Shown: positions 16,994-26,015, numbered from the stretch's first letter. The stretch is 64,000 nucleotides of DNA from Streptomyces sp. WM6386 (GCF_000972385.1 NZ_JXTE01000042.1:1-64000), one strand, 5' to 3'. Notes: generated by a model from the letters alone, not told the origin. A program made the numbers and translations.

Positions 16994-17534
16994 ATGACCG
17001 CTGCCGTGACCGCCATGATCACCGCTGTGGTCGGTGTCCTCGGCACTCTCTTCGCCCCTGTCCTCAGCCAACGGCTGACCTCGCGACAGCGGGCGGAGGA
17101 GGTCGAACTCGCCGAGCGCAGGCGGCTGTTCGAGGACCGGCGGACCGCCAATACGGCGATGCTGTGCCTTCTGGGGGGCACCCCCAGACCCCCAGGCCTC
17201 GCGTCAGTTCCACATCCTCCTCAAGGACGCTCTGCACCGGCTGCGCGACGACGTCTACACGGATCACGACCGTGAACAGCTGGAGGAGGTGCGGCGGGAG
17301 TACCGGGACCGGTACGCCGAGGCGCAGATGGTCGTCCCGGAGCGGATCCTCCAGGCCTCGCGGACCGTGAACCAGGTGCTCGCGGGCATCGACGCCGTGG
17401 TGAAACGGCTCGACCGGGAGCGGGCCCGGGACGGGGAGAGCGCCGTGCAGGCGTTGCTCGACCTGAAGGAGGCCGAGCCCCGGCTGTCCGAGATGCGGCG
17501 GCTGATGCGCGAGGACCTCGGGGTCGCGTCCTGA
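16994..17534 (+). pseudogene. Frameshifted coiled-coil protein, disrupted by a palindromic insertion
   Basis: Two reading-frame halves encode one protein. The first (16994-17161) starts MTAAVTAMITAVVGVLGTLF, a membrane or hydrophobic N-terminus, then SQRLTSRQRAEEVELAERRR. The second resumes one frame over at about 17196 with ASRQFHILLKDALHRLRDDV and runs to the stop at 17534 through a helical region. Between them lies a 34-base GC palindrome that shifts the frame by +1; removing 17162-17195 joins the halves in frame (NTAM-ASRQFH). Unless ribosomes shift there, the gene is dead; translation of the first frame stops at 17275. Function of the intact protein not recognised. Confidence 0.75.
17162..17195. 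repeat. 34-base palindromic insertion inside a gene
   Basis: Contains nested inverted repeats: TGGGGG-GCA-CCCCCA inside GCCT...AGGC. Length 34 is 1 modulo 3, which explains the frame change. It looks like a small REP-type element; exact borders are uncertain by a few bases. Confidence 0.65.
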
Positions 17535-17543
17535 GGCGCCCGG

Positions 17544-18464
17544 TCAGGTCTGCGGGGCCGCCGAGTCCTCGCCCGCCCGGGTCGCGTCCGTGCCCCAGCT
17601 GGCCAGCAGGCGCAGGGCCTCCGCCGAGGGCGAGCCGGGTTCGGCGTGGTAGGTGATCAGCGTCTGTTCGCTGTCGTCGGACAGGCGGAAGGACTCGAAG
17701 GACAGGGAGAGGTCGCCCACCAGGGGGTGACGGAAGTGCTTGACGCCGTAGCCCTTCTCCTTGACGTCGTGGGTGGCCCACAGCCGTCTGAACTCCTCGC
17801 TCTTGACCGAGAGCTCGCCCACCAGGGCGGACAGGCGCGGATCGTCGGGGTGGCAGCCGGCGTCCATGCGCAGATAGCTGACGATGTCCGTCGCCTTCGA
17901 TTCCCATTCCACGAACAGGTCTCGGTACGCGGGCCGCAGGAACACCATCCGGGCCCAGTTGCGGTCCTGCGGCGGCAGTTCGGACCAGTCGCCGAACACC
18001 GCCGCGGCCATCCGGTTCCAGGCGAGGATGTCGGAGCGCCGGCCCGAGATGTAGGCCGGGACCCCCTCGAGCGAGTCGAGCAGCTGGAGCAGCGCTCCGC
18101 GCACCTGCTGGGTCCGTCCGGACTGCTTCTTCTTGTGCTGCTTCGGCTTCGCGAGATGTGTGAGATGGGCGTGCTCGGCGTCGTTCAGCCGCAGGGCACG
18201 GGAGATCGCGTCCAGGACCTCCGCCGACACGTTCCGTCCGTTGCCCTGCTCCAGGCGCGTGTAGTACGCCACGGACACCCCGGCCAGCTGCGCCAGCTCC
18301 TCGCGGCGCAGTCCTGGCACCCGCCGGTGGCGTCCGAAGTCCGGCAGCCCCACGTCCTCCGGCTTCAGCCGGGCCCGCCGGGTGCGCAGGAACTCGCTCA
18401 GCTCGGCACGCCGGTCCAGCGCACTGCCGGAGGGCTCCTGTACGGGTTCGGGGCGTTCGTCCAT
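17544..18464 (-). CDS. XRE-family regulator with MmyB-like ligand domain
   Basis: A 306-residue DNA-binding protein. Residues about 19-95 form the helix-turn-helix (LSEFLRTRRARL, GLRREELAQLAGVSVAYYTR, LEQGNGRNVS), and residues about 110-280 match the MmyB-like ligand-binding region (PAYISGRRSDILAWNRMA, GDLSLSFESFRLSDDSEQTL). Regulators of this type are often divergent from an oxidoreductase that they control, and here the neighbour is the alcohol dehydrogenase at 18634. Ligand unknown; in MmyB itself a fatty acid was seen bound. An AATACT box 6 bases before the ATG suggests a leaderless transcript. Confidence 0.88.
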   Translation of the reverse strand: MDERPEPVQEPSGSALDRRAELSEFLRTRRARLKPEDVGLPDFGRHRRVPGLRREELAQLAGVSVAYYTRLEQGNGRNVSAEVLDAISRALRLNDAEHAHLTHLAKPKQHKKKQSGRTQQVRGALLQLLDSLEGVPAYISGRRSDILAWNRMAAAVFGDWSELPPQDRNWARMVFLRPAYRDLFVEWESKATDIVSYLRMDAGCHPDDPRLSALVGELSVKSEEFRRLWATHDVKEKGYGVKHFRHPLVGDLSLSFESFRLSDDSEQTLITYHAEPGSPSAEALRLLASWGTDATRAGEDSAAPQT

Positions 18465-18633
18465 GCCTCAAGTATTCACGGTCGTACGCTCATCATCCTG
18501 ACCCCGCCAGTAGTAGGAACAGCAAACGTAGGCAGAGCGGTGACCTGGGTGAACACCCGACGCTCGGGCAAGCTGGTGTCGTACCCGGTCAGAAGGCGGC
18601 CGGGTGCGACCCCCCTGCTAGGAGAACCCCGGC

Positions 18634-19674
18634 ATGACCACCGTTGCTGCGTACGCCGCCCCCGCCGCGAAGGCTCCGCTGGAGCGCACCACCATCGAAC
18701 GGCGCGCGGTCCGCGAGTTCGACGTCCTGATCGACATCAAGTTCGCCGGCATCTGCCACTCCGACATCCACCAGGCCCGCGAGGGCTGGGGCGAGGCCAT
18801 CTTCCCGATGGTCCCGGGCCACGAGATCGCCGGCATCGTCTCCGAGGTCGGCCCCGGAGTCACCAAGTTCGCCGTCGGCGACCGGGTGGGCGTCGGCTGT
18901 CTGGTCGACTCCTGCCGCGAGTGCGACAACTGCAAGGCCGGCCTGGAGCAGTACTGCACCGGCGGGAACGTCGGCACGTACAACGCCGTCGGCAAGGACG
19001 GCGAGCCCACCTACGGCGGCTACGCCGAGAAGATCGTCGTCGACGAGAACTATGTGCTCCGCATCCCCGAGGGCCTGTCCCTCGACGTGGCCGCCCCGCT
19101 CCTGTGCGCCGGCATCACCACGTACTCCCCGCTCAAGCACTGGAACGCCGGCCCCGGCAAGAAGGTCGCGATCGTCGGCATGGGCGGCCTCGGCCACATG
19201 GGCGTCAAGATCGCGCACGCGCTGGGCGCCGAGGTCACCGTCCTGTCCCAGTCCCTGCGCAAGAAGGACGACGGCCTGAAGCTGGGCGCCGACCACTACC
19301 ACGCGACCAGCGACGAGACGACCTTCAAGGAGCTCGCGGGCACCTTCGACCTGATCCTCTCCACCGTCTCGGCCCCGCTGAGCCTGGACGCCTACCTCTC
19401 CCTGCTGAAGACGGACGGCGCCTTCGTGAACGTCGGCGCCCCCGAGGAGCCGGTGGCCCTGAACCTCTTCTCGGTGATCGCCGGCCGCAAGACCCTCGCC
19501 GGCTCCGGCATCGGCGGCATCCCGGAGACCCAGGAGATGCTGGACTTCTGCGCGGAGCACAGCTTCGGTGCGGAGATCGAGCTGATCCGCGCCGACGAGA
19601 TCAACGAGGCGTACGAGCGGGTGCTGGCGAGCGACGTCCGGTATCGCTTCGTGATCGACACGGCGACGATCTGA
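18634..19674 (+). CDS. Zinc-dependent alcohol dehydrogenase, YahK/CAD type
   Basis: NADP-dependent aldehyde/alcohol interconversion, cytoplasmic. The 346-residue protein has the catalytic-zinc motifs GICHSDIH and GHEIAG, the four-cysteine structural zinc lobe [15 protein letters not shown], and the Rossmann motif [17 protein letters not shown]. The fold and motifs match the cinnamyl-alcohol-dehydrogenase-like YahK/AdhC group, which reduces many aldehydes. AGGAGAA precedes the ATG. Divergent from the XRE regulator (169 bases between), which probably controls it. Confidence 0.92.
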   Translation: MTTVAAYAAPAAKAPLERTTIERRAVREFDVLIDIKFAGICHSDIHQAREGWGEAIFPMVPGHEIAGIVSEVGPGVTKFAVGDRVGVGCLVDSCRECDNCKAGLEQYCTGGNVGTYNAVGKDGEPTYGGYAEKIVVDENYVLRIPEGLSLDVAAPLLCAGITTYSPLKHWNAGPGKKVAIVGMGGLGHMGVKIAHALGAEVTVLSQSLRKKDDGLKLGADHYHATSDETTFKELAGTFDLILSTVSAPLSLDAYLSLLKTDGAFVNVGAPEEPVALNLFSVIAGRKTLAGSGIGGIPETQEMLDFCAEHSFGAEIELIRADEINEAYERVLASDVRYRFVIDTATI

Positions 19675-19690
19675 CGCCACCCCCATGACC

Positions 19691-19724
19691 GAGGGCCCCG
19701 GAGCCGCACTGCTCCGGGGCCCTC
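19691..19724 (+). terminator. Hairpin terminator after the alcohol dehydrogenase
   Basis: Perfect 14-bp stem (19691-19704 with 19711-19724), 6-base loop CGCACT. Confidence 0.8.
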
Positions 19725-19878
19725 ACCGTTTCCCCGACCGGGAACTCCAGCGGGGCGCGCGGGTGCGGGCCGCGAGATCGGTCGCCGTGAGAAGAAATCC
19801 GCCGCCGTCTGTCACATCGCCCCGACGCCCGGGGTCAGTCCGGTGAAGGCAGTTGAACCTCGCGGAACTGGAGCAGAC

Positions 19879-20649
19879 ATGACGAAGACGGCACCCCTCC
19901 TGGTCACCGGCGGCACGGGCACCCTGGGCGGTCATGTGGTCCCGCTGCTGCGGGCGGCCGGTCACGAGGTGCGGGTTCTGAGCCGCGGTGCCCGAGAGGG
20001 CGGGGACGGCGTCGAGTACGTCACCGCCGACCTGCTGACGGGGGAGGGCGTGGCGGCGGCGGTGGCCGGTGCCGGGACGGTCCTGCATCTGGCGGGCGGG
20101 CCGAAGGGGGACGACGAGGCGACCCGGAATCTGGTGCGGGCCTGTGTCGGCGCCAAGGTGCGCCACCTCGTCCATATCTCGGTCATCGGCGCCGACCGCG
20201 TCCCGCTGGCCTGGCTGCGGACCAAGCTCGAGTCGGAGCGGGTCATCGTCGACTCGGGCATCCCCTGGACGACGCTGAGGGCGGCCCAGTTCCACGACCT
20301 GACCCTCACGATGATCGAGAAGATGACGAAGCTGCCGGTGCTCCCGGTGCCGGGAGGGCTGCGTCTTCAGCCGGTGGACTCGGCCGAAGTGGCGGCACGA
20401 CTCGTCGAGTTGACGCTGGGGGAGCCTCAGAGGCTGGTCCCCGACATCGCGGGCCCGAAGACGTACGACATCGGCGAACTGGCCCGTCCGTACCTCGAAC
20501 TCCGGGGAGAGCGGAGCCGGTTGCGGATGCCGGTGCGGATTCCGGGCAAGGCGGGGAAGGCGTACCGGGCGGGCGCGAACCTCACGCTTCAGGGGGCGGA
20601 GACGGGGAAGCGGACGTGGGAGGAGTTCCTGGCGGGGCGCGTGGGGTGA
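19879..20649 (+). CDS. NAD(P)-binding atypical SDR, NmrA-like
   Basis: A 256-residue Rossmann protein of the atypical short-chain dehydrogenase group (NmrA/YwnB-like). It shows the dinucleotide motif VTGGTGTLGGHVVP at residues 8-21 and the HISVIGAD segment near 100, but not the YxxxK pair of classical dehydrogenases, so it may be a sensor or a reductase with other catalytic residues. CTGGAGCAGAC precedes the ATG. It runs convergent to the next gene with one base between them. Confidence 0.8.
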   Translation: MTKTAPLLVTGGTGTLGGHVVPLLRAAGHEVRVLSRGAREGGDGVEYVTADLLTGEGVAAAVAGAGTVLHLAGGPKGDDEATRNLVRACVGAKVRHLVHISVIGADRVPLAWLRTKLESERVIVDSGIPWTTLRAAQFHDLTLTMIEKMTKLPVLPVPGGLRLQPVDSAEVAARLVELTLGEPQRLVPDIAGPKTYDIGELARPYLELRGERSRLRMPVRIPGKAGKAYRAGANLTLQGAETGKRTWEEFLAGRVG

Positions 20650-20650
20650 C

Positions 20651-21292
20651 TCAGTCAGCGGGCGCGCGAGTCCACAGGGTCACGTCGCTGCTGGTCGCCA
20701 CGGCGAGAGTGCGGCCGGAGGGGGAGAAGCCGACGGCTCGCAACTCGGAGTAGTACGAGTGGAGGATGTGCCACCACCCCTCTCCGTGCGGGGCGCGGTG
20801 CGGCATGCTGCTGCCGCGGGAGAGCAGGACCCGGTCGTGCGGCCAGTCGGGACTCACGACCTCCAGGCCCCAGCCGTCACCGGTGCCGGTGTGCAGTGCG
20901 CCGCCGAGGAGCCCGGCGATGTACACGCTGCGGCCGGCGATCGGCCCGAGCCCCGGGCACGACAGACCGGGAGGCGCCTCGCGACCGCACTCCTCGGCGT
21001 CGGGATCGGGGTCACGGTCCCGGGCGATCCTCTCTCCCGTGACGGCGTCGAACAGACCATGCCCGTCAGCGGAGACGACCATCACCAGGTCATGGCCGTT
21101 CTCCGGGTGCGTGGCGAAACCGATGCCGAGCAGCCCGCCGACGGCGGCGCAGCCCTCGAAGACCGGCCGCCAGGGCTCGGGGGCGGGCACGACCGGGGCG
21201 GCGAGCATACGGTCCCGCAACTCCACCTGATAGGCGGTCAGTCCGCCGTGACCACCGGCCTGCTCCACGTTTCTCACCCCACCATGATCCAT
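20651..21292 (-). CDS. Hypothetical protein with WD40-like C-terminal motif
   Basis: A 213-residue cytoplasmic protein of unknown role. The C-terminus AVGFSPSGRTLAVATSSDV, followed by TLW, matches a WD40 blade, and the middle (GIGFATHPENGHDLVMVVSA, LFDAVTGERI) suggests further degenerate blades, so it may be a partial beta-propeller. No signal peptide. ATG 21292 is chosen as the first plausible start before the conserved part; the frame is open upstream. Confidence 0.6.
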   Translation of the reverse strand: MDHGGVRNVEQAGGHGGLTAYQVELRDRMLAAPVVPAPEPWRPVFEGCAAVGGLLGIGFATHPENGHDLVMVVSADGHGLFDAVTGERIARDRDPDPDAEECGREAPPGLSCPGLGPIAGRSVYIAGLLGGALHTGTGDGWGLEVVSPDWPHDRVLLSRGSSMPHRAPHGEGWWHILHSYYSELRAVGFSPSGRTLAVATSSDVTLWTRAPAD

Positions 21293-21410
21293 GAGCCCTG
21301 CTTCACCTTCCCCCGGGGTGGTGGTTCGGTCCTTCGGGAATGGGACTGACGTTCTACTCTGCTGATCGATGCTCCGGTGGGGAGCTGGTGGGGAACGGGT
21401 GGGGACGACG

Positions 21411-22118
21411 ATGGTTCGGCAGTCACGGGTGGGCGTTTCTCTGGCGGTGCTCACGTTGTGCGCGACGCTCGCCGGATGCGGTTCCGATGCGGACGCCTCG
21501 GCGGACGTGGCCGTCGTGGCGGCGGAACCGTTGAGCGCGGCGGAGCTCGAACAGGCGGTGCTCACGAAGGCGGACCTCGGCGGTTACGACATCGAGAAGG
21601 TGGTGACCGACACGTCCGCGTCGCGGCGTACGGCCGATCCCGCCGAATGCGCCCCCGTAGCCCGGGCGTTGGGGGGCAGCAGCGGCTTCGGCGCCGTCGC
21701 GCGTGCCGGCCGGATGATCTTCTCGAAGAAGGACAGCGCAACCGGGGCGACCATGATCCTGTCGTCGCACAGCGGTCAGGGCGCCGCGCGGGTGATCGCC
21801 GAACTTCGCACCGCCGCAGAGGAGTGCGAGACCTTCAAGGACGTGGCGGTGGGCTTCCGTTACGACGATGTGGAGGTGCGGCCCGATCCGCACCAGGGCG
21901 ACGAGTCCGTGTCCCTGCGGCTTACCCAGCTCGCGGCGCTCAGCGAGGACGAGGAGCCCATCCGGGTCCCCTACGCGGTGCTGGCCGTCCGGCAGGGAGC
22001 CACGGTCGCCATGTTCTACGAGTTCGACCGGCCCCGTGCGTCGGGAGATTCGCCCCCGGCCGTCGTACCGGAAGCGATCGTCGAGGCGCAGCTGAAGAAG
22101 CTGGAGGCTTCCGGGTGA
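21411..22118 (+). CDS. Secreted lipoprotein, paralogue of the one at 7136
   Basis: A 235-residue lipoprotein with signal VRQSRVGVSLAVLTLCATLA and lipobox LAGC. The mature part repeats the plan of the lipoprotein at 7136: AAELEQAVLTKADLGGYDIE, then a Cys (PAEC) and a second (EEC), suggesting a disulfide, and a PknH-sensor-like fold. Identity is low, so they are old paralogues. GGTGGGGACGACG precedes the ATG. Role unknown; probably binds a ligand or a partner outside the cell. Confidence 0.72.
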   Translation: MVRQSRVGVSLAVLTLCATLAGCGSDADASADVAVVAAEPLSAAELEQAVLTKADLGGYDIEKVVTDTSASRRTADPAECAPVARALGGSSGFGAVARAGRMIFSKKDSATGATMILSSHSGQGAARVIAELRTAAEECETFKDVAVGFRYDDVEVRPDPHQGDESVSLRLTQLAALSEDEEPIRVPYAVLAVRQGATVAMFYEFDRPRASGDSPPAVVPEAIVEAQLKKLEASG

Positions 22119-22137
22119 GCGTGACGCCGGCACGGCG

Positions 22138-23013
22138 TCAGGGCACGGCCGGTCCGGTGATGAGCCGTCCCTGGGCGTCGTAGGGCCAGACGTTGGGGAC
22201 GCAGCCCTTCAGGCCCTTGATCTGCTGCATCATCGCCGGTGCGGGTTTGCCGGGACCGGGGCAGGTGACGTGGCCGTGGTGGAGGAAGTGGCCGACCTCG
22301 TGGTTGATGATCAGGGCCCGGTAGGACCGTACGTCGTCGGCGTAGTACTGGGTGGCCAGCTCCCAGCGCCTGAGGTTGACCATGACGGTGTCGTTCACGC
22401 TGCAGTTGTACTCACCCCCGGTGTCCAGGCCCTGCGTCGCGCAGATCTTGTCGACGGTGCCCGGGGTCGCGACCTTGACGACGAAGTCGGCGGTCCCCGA
22501 CGAGATCCGCTGGAACGCGGAGGTGCCGTCCGCCGTCCAGCCCCGAGGGTCGGCCAGGACGCGGTCCACCTGCTCGGCCACGTCCGCGGTGGACAGGTCG
22601 AGCCCCGTCTCGACCTCGACGCGGTAGCGCAGGGTCCTGCCGCTGCCGGCCTTGGGGCTGCCGCCGGACGCGGTGACGAAGGTGCCGGGGCCGGTCGCGG
22701 GGATGGTGGGGGCCGGGGTGGTGGTGCGGGACGGGGCGGGTTTGGCCCGCTGGGTGGAGCGCGCATCAGCCGTGGGCGTCGGCGTCGGTGTGGCTCTACT
22801 CTCGGGGGCCGTCACGTGCCCGGCGTCCGTCCTGGCCTCCCCGTCGGCGGGCGGCGCCCACCGGGCGGCCGCGAACCCGGCGGCGCCGAGGACGGTCAGG
22901 GCGACCAGACCCGCCCACACGCGTCCCGTTCCGCGCCGCCGTCCGGAGGAGGCGTGCGTGGCGCCGCGTCGGCGGCGTCGGGAACGGGAGGGTGTGGTGG
23001 TGTGGGCGGTCAT
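22138..23013 (-). CDS. DUF3152 membrane-anchored zinc-protease-like protein
   Basis: A protein of about 291 residues with a basic cytoplasmic start (PSRSRRRRRGATHASS), a membrane helix near 34-52 (VWAGLVALTVLGAAGFAA), a long Thr/Pro/Ala linker, and a C-terminal DUF3152 domain outside the cell. That domain carries HEVGHFLHHGH, a metzincin-type HExxHxxxxxH zinc site, and cysteines CPGPG, KGC and DKIC, YNC. It is therefore probably a surface zinc peptidase; substrate unknown. The start is uncertain: ATG 23037 and GTG 23064 are also in frame, none with a clear ribosome site. Confidence 0.75.
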   Translation of the reverse strand: MTAHTTTPSRSRRRRRGATHASSGRRRGTGRVWAGLVALTVLGAAGFAAARWAPPADGEARTDAGHVTAPESRATPTPTPTADARSTQRAKPAPSRTTTPAPTIPATGPGTFVTASGGSPKAGSGRTLRYRVEVETGLDLSTADVAEQVDRVLADPRGWTADGTSAFQRISSGTADFVVKVATPGTVDKICATQGLDTGGEYNCSVNDTVMVNLRRWELATQYYADDVRSYRALIINHEVGHFLHHGHVTCPGPGKPAPAMMQQIKGLKGCVPNVWPYDAQGRLITGPAVP

Positions 23014-23152
23014 GGTTAGCCAGGTTGTGGCCGCCATGTGATCGGATCTGGCCCGAATGGTCACGAAAAGATAACGAACGGTCCGTCGCGGACTGTGTGA
23101 TCATCCGGTAACAGAGTCCAGGCGCGTGCCCGACGGTCCCGATACTGAGCCC

Positions 23153-23848
23153 ATGCCACGAGTTCTGCTGATCGAAGACGACCGCGCCGTCCGCGAAGGG
23201 GTCGCCCTGGCACTGCGCCGCCAGGGACACGACGTCGCCGCCGCCGCGACCGGCGAGGACGGCATGGCGCACCTCACGTCCTTCCGCCCCGACGTCGTGG
23301 TCCTCGATCTGATGCTGCCCGGCATGACCGGCCTGGACGTGTGCCGTGGCATCCGCTCCGTCGACCAGACCCTGCCGATCGTCATGGCGACCGCGCGGGG
23401 CGACGACGTGGACATCGTCGTAGGCCTGGAGGCGGGCGCCGACGACTACGTCGTCAAGCCGGTGCAGGCCGGTGTGCTGAACGCCCGTATCCGCGCGGTA
23501 CTCCGCCGCGCGGGCGGCTCCGCGGCCGACGGCGGCGGCCTGCCGAGGATCGACACCCACGGCGACCTGGCCATCGACCGGGCCGGTCTCACTGTCACCG
23601 TCGCGGGCACCCCGGTCGCCCTCGCCCCCTCCGAACTCCGCCTCCTCCTGACCCTCTCCGCCTCACCCGGACAGGTCTTCAGCAGACAGCAGTTGCTGGA
23701 GGCGGTCTGGGAGCACAGCTACCACGGCGACGCCCGCCTGGTGGACGCCTGCGTGAAACGGCTGCGCGCCAAGATGGGCGATCCGCCGCGGGATCCGCGC
23801 TACATACAGACGGTGCGTGGCTTCGGCTATCGGTTCGCGGCCAAGTGA
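23153..23848 (+). CDS. OmpR/PhoB-family response regulator
   Basis: DNA-binding half of a two-component system, 231 residues. The receiver domain (1-115) has the acidic pocket EDD near 7-9, the phospho-acceptor Asp in VVLDLMLPG, and Lys in YVVKPVQ. The winged-helix DNA-binding domain (about 140-230) contains LTLSASPGQVFSRQQLLEAV and RLRAKMGDPPRDPRYIQTVR. The ATG is 6 bases after GATACT, suggesting a leaderless transcript. The stop overlaps the kinase start (GTGA), so the two are translationally coupled. Confidence 0.93.
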   Translation: MPRVLLIEDDRAVREGVALALRRQGHDVAAAATGEDGMAHLTSFRPDVVVLDLMLPGMTGLDVCRGIRSVDQTLPIVMATARGDDVDIVVGLEAGADDYVVKPVQAGVLNARIRAVLRRAGGSAADGGGLPRIDTHGDLAIDRAGLTVTVAGTPVALAPSELRLLLTLSASPGQVFSRQQLLEAVWEHSYHGDARLVDACVKRLRAKMGDPPRDPRYIQTVRGFGYRFAAK

Positions 23849-25452
23849 GACGTCGTACGGGAGTGGGGGGCCGTAGGGGAGTGGGTGGGCGTACGGCGCC
23901 GAGTGGTCGTACGGCGGCGAGTGGGCGTACGAGGGTGAGGTTCCCGGCGTGGATCGCGCGCGGCGGTCTGCGGATGCGGCTGGTCGTGGCGTTCGGGCTC
24001 GTCGCCGCCCTGGCCACCATGACGACCGGCGCCCTGGCCTTCCGGGAGGCCCGCAACGGGGTTCTCAAGCAGAGCCAGGACACGGTGATCGCGCAACTGC
24101 GCGCCCAGGTCGGGCGCCTGGCCCCGGACTTGGCGTATCCCCCCTCCCGGCAGTCACTGCGGCAGTTCGCCGTGGACGTGGCCCGCGCCGAACCGGCGGC
24201 CACATGGCGGGTGTTGGTCCGATACGAGGGGATCTCCGAGACCTCGGTCCCCGGCGACCCCTTCGGCGCGCTGACACCGGCCGTGCGCGAGGCCGTCGAC
24301 TCGAGCCCGGCCACGGTGTTCCAGCGGGTGCGCGACGGCGGACGTACCTCGCTGCTCGTCGGCATGTCGGTCGTCTTCGCCGGCCCGGTCGGGGGCATTC
24401 CGGTGCTGTCCGGTGTCCAGGTCTTCCTCACCGTGCCCCAGACCGGCGAACAGGCGTCCGTCGACGCCCTGGTCACCGCGGTGGAGCGGGCGATGGTACC
24501 GGCTCTCGGCGCCGCCGTGCTCCTCGCCCTGTTCGCCGCACGCGGAGTGCTGCGTCCGGTCCGTGCCCTTCGCAGCGCCACCCGCAGCATCGCCGAGGGC
24601 CACCTCGACACCCGCCTCGACGTCAACGGCTCCGACGAACTCGCCGACCTGTCCCACACGTTCAACGAGACCGCGGCGGCCCTGGAGCAGTCCGTCGCCG
24701 AACTGCGCGCAATGGAGGCGCGGGCCCGCCGTTTCGTGGCGGACGTCTCCCACGAACTGCGTACCCCGCTGGCCGCGATGTCGGCGGTCACCGACGTCCT
24801 CGACGAGGAGGCCGGCCACCTCGATCCCGACACGGCCACCGCGGTACGGCTGATCAGCGAGGAGACGGTCAAACTCGCCCGTCTGGTCGAGGACTTGATG
24901 GAGGTCTCCCGTTTCGACGCGGGCGCGGCGGTCCTCCACCTGGACGAGATCGACCTCGCCGAGTCGATCCGCCGCACCCTCGCCTCCCGCGGCTGGTCGG
25001 ACGAGGTGGAGACGGCACTGCCGGGCCCCGACGAACTGCGCGGAAGGGTCGACCCTCGGCGGCTTGACGTGGTCGTGGCCAACCTGGTCGGGAACGCGCT
25101 GCGGCACGGCGCGCGGCCGGTGCGGATCGGATTGTCGACGGACGTACCGGCGGATGTGCCGGCGCATGTTCGGGCGGACGTACCGACGGTCACCTCGGTG
25201 ATCGTCGAGGTGACGGACAGCGGCCCCGGCATCCCGGCCGACGTACTGCCGTACGTCTTCGAGCGCTTCTACAAGTCCGACAGTGCGCGCACCCGTACCG
25301 AGGGCAGCGGGCTGGGCCTCTCGATCACGGAGGAGAACGTACGGATGCACGGCGGGACGATCCGCGCGGCGAACCGTCCCGAGGGCGGCGCGGTCTTCAC
25401 CGTGGAACTCCCGCTACGGCGGGACGAGTCGGAGGGCGGAGGTTCCTCATGA
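23845..25452 (+). CDS. Sensor histidine kinase
   Basis: Membrane partner of the regulator at 23153, 535 residues. The N-terminal about 40 residues are a Gly/Arg-rich low-complexity tail. Two helices follow (about 45-67 and 215-232), with a sensor domain of about 145 residues between them, then HAMP, the phospho-acceptor region RRFVADVSHELRTPLAAM, and an ATPase domain with NLVGNALRHG, DSGPGIP and GSGLGLSI. A run of DVP-type repeats (25138-25190) is inserted in the ATPase domain. GTG 23845 is chosen for the GTGA overlap; ATG 23974 is a fallback that drops the low-complexity tail. Confidence 0.88.
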   Translation: MRRRTGVGGRRGVGGRTAPSGRTAASGRTRVRFPAWIARGGLRMRLVVAFGLVAALATMTTGALAFREARNGVLKQSQDTVIAQLRAQVGRLAPDLAYPPSRQSLRQFAVDVARAEPAATWRVLVRYEGISETSVPGDPFGALTPAVREAVDSSPATVFQRVRDGGRTSLLVGMSVVFAGPVGGIPVLSGVQVFLTVPQTGEQASVDALVTAVERAMVPALGAAVLLALFAARGVLRPVRALRSATRSIAEGHLDTRLDVNGSDELADLSHTFNETAAALEQSVAELRAMEARARRFVADVSHELRTPLAAMSAVTDVLDEEAGHLDPDTATAVRLISEETVKLARLVEDLMEVSRFDAGAAVLHLDEIDLAESIRRTLASRGWSDEVETALPGPDELRGRVDPRRLDVVVANLVGNALRHGARPVRIGLSTDVPADVPAHVRADVPTVTSVIVEVTDSGPGIPADVLPYVFERFYKSDSARTRTEGSGLGLSITEENVRMHGGTIRAANRPEGGAVFTVELPLRRDESEGGGSS

Positions 25453-25997
25453 AGCCGGCCCACGCCACCGCGCTGCTCGTCGCGGCGTCGGCCCTCCTGC
25501 TCTCCGCCTGCGACATCCCCGCGACCGGCGTGGTGGAGGCGGGCGGGCCCGCGAGCGGAATCCCCCCGACCGTACCGATCTACCTGATCCGGGACGGCGC
25601 CCTGGTCGCGGTACCCCGCACGATCTCCGACGCCGGCGAACCCGTCACGGCCGTCGAGTCACTCCTCAAGGGCCCGACCCCACAGGAACGACGCAAACAC
25701 CTGACCACCGACCTGGCCCTCCACCTGCTCCCCACCACCCGCCCGACCCCGTCACCCACCGAGCCGCTCCCCGAGGAGACGGTACGGCTCACGACGCAGA
25801 CCGACAGGATCTACCTCGAACTGCCGCGCTACGCAGGCAAGATGACCTCCCTCGCGGCGAACCAGGTCATCTGCACCGCCGCCCGCGCGTATCTGCTCAC
25901 CCGCCCGGACCTGGACTCGACGACGGTGACGGTGACGGTGACGGATGCGGCGGGCGGGACATTCGAGGGGGACGTGGAGCGCTGTCCCGAGCTGTAG
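25449..25997 (+). CDS. GerMN-like lipoprotein of the two-component operon
   Basis: A 182-residue lipoprotein: lipobox LLSAC, then a GerMN-like domain (VPIYLIRDGALVAVPR, AVESLLKGPTPQERRKHLTT), with further cysteines near the C-terminus (VICTA and VERC). Its ATG overlaps the kinase stop (ATGA). The regulator-kinase-lipoprotein order matches mtrAB-lpqB, where the lipoprotein modulates the sensor from outside the membrane, and a similar role is likely here. It is much shorter than LpqB because it lacks the beta-propeller part. Confidence 0.8.
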   Translation: MKPAHATALLVAASALLLSACDIPATGVVEAGGPASGIPPTVPIYLIRDGALVAVPRTISDAGEPVTAVESLLKGPTPQERRKHLTTDLALHLLPTTRPTPSPTEPLPEETVRLTTQTDRIYLELPRYAGKMTSLAANQVICTAARAYLLTRPDLDSTTVTVTVTDAAGGTFEGDVERCPEL

Positions 25998-26015
25998 CGC
26001 GGGGGCGTCCTGGCC

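Noticed and set aside
16994..17275. A 93-residue protein read straight through the palindromic insertion
   Set aside because: After the insertion its sequence is low-complexity Pro/Arg/Ala with no conservation, while the adjacent frame has a clear helical protein continuation.
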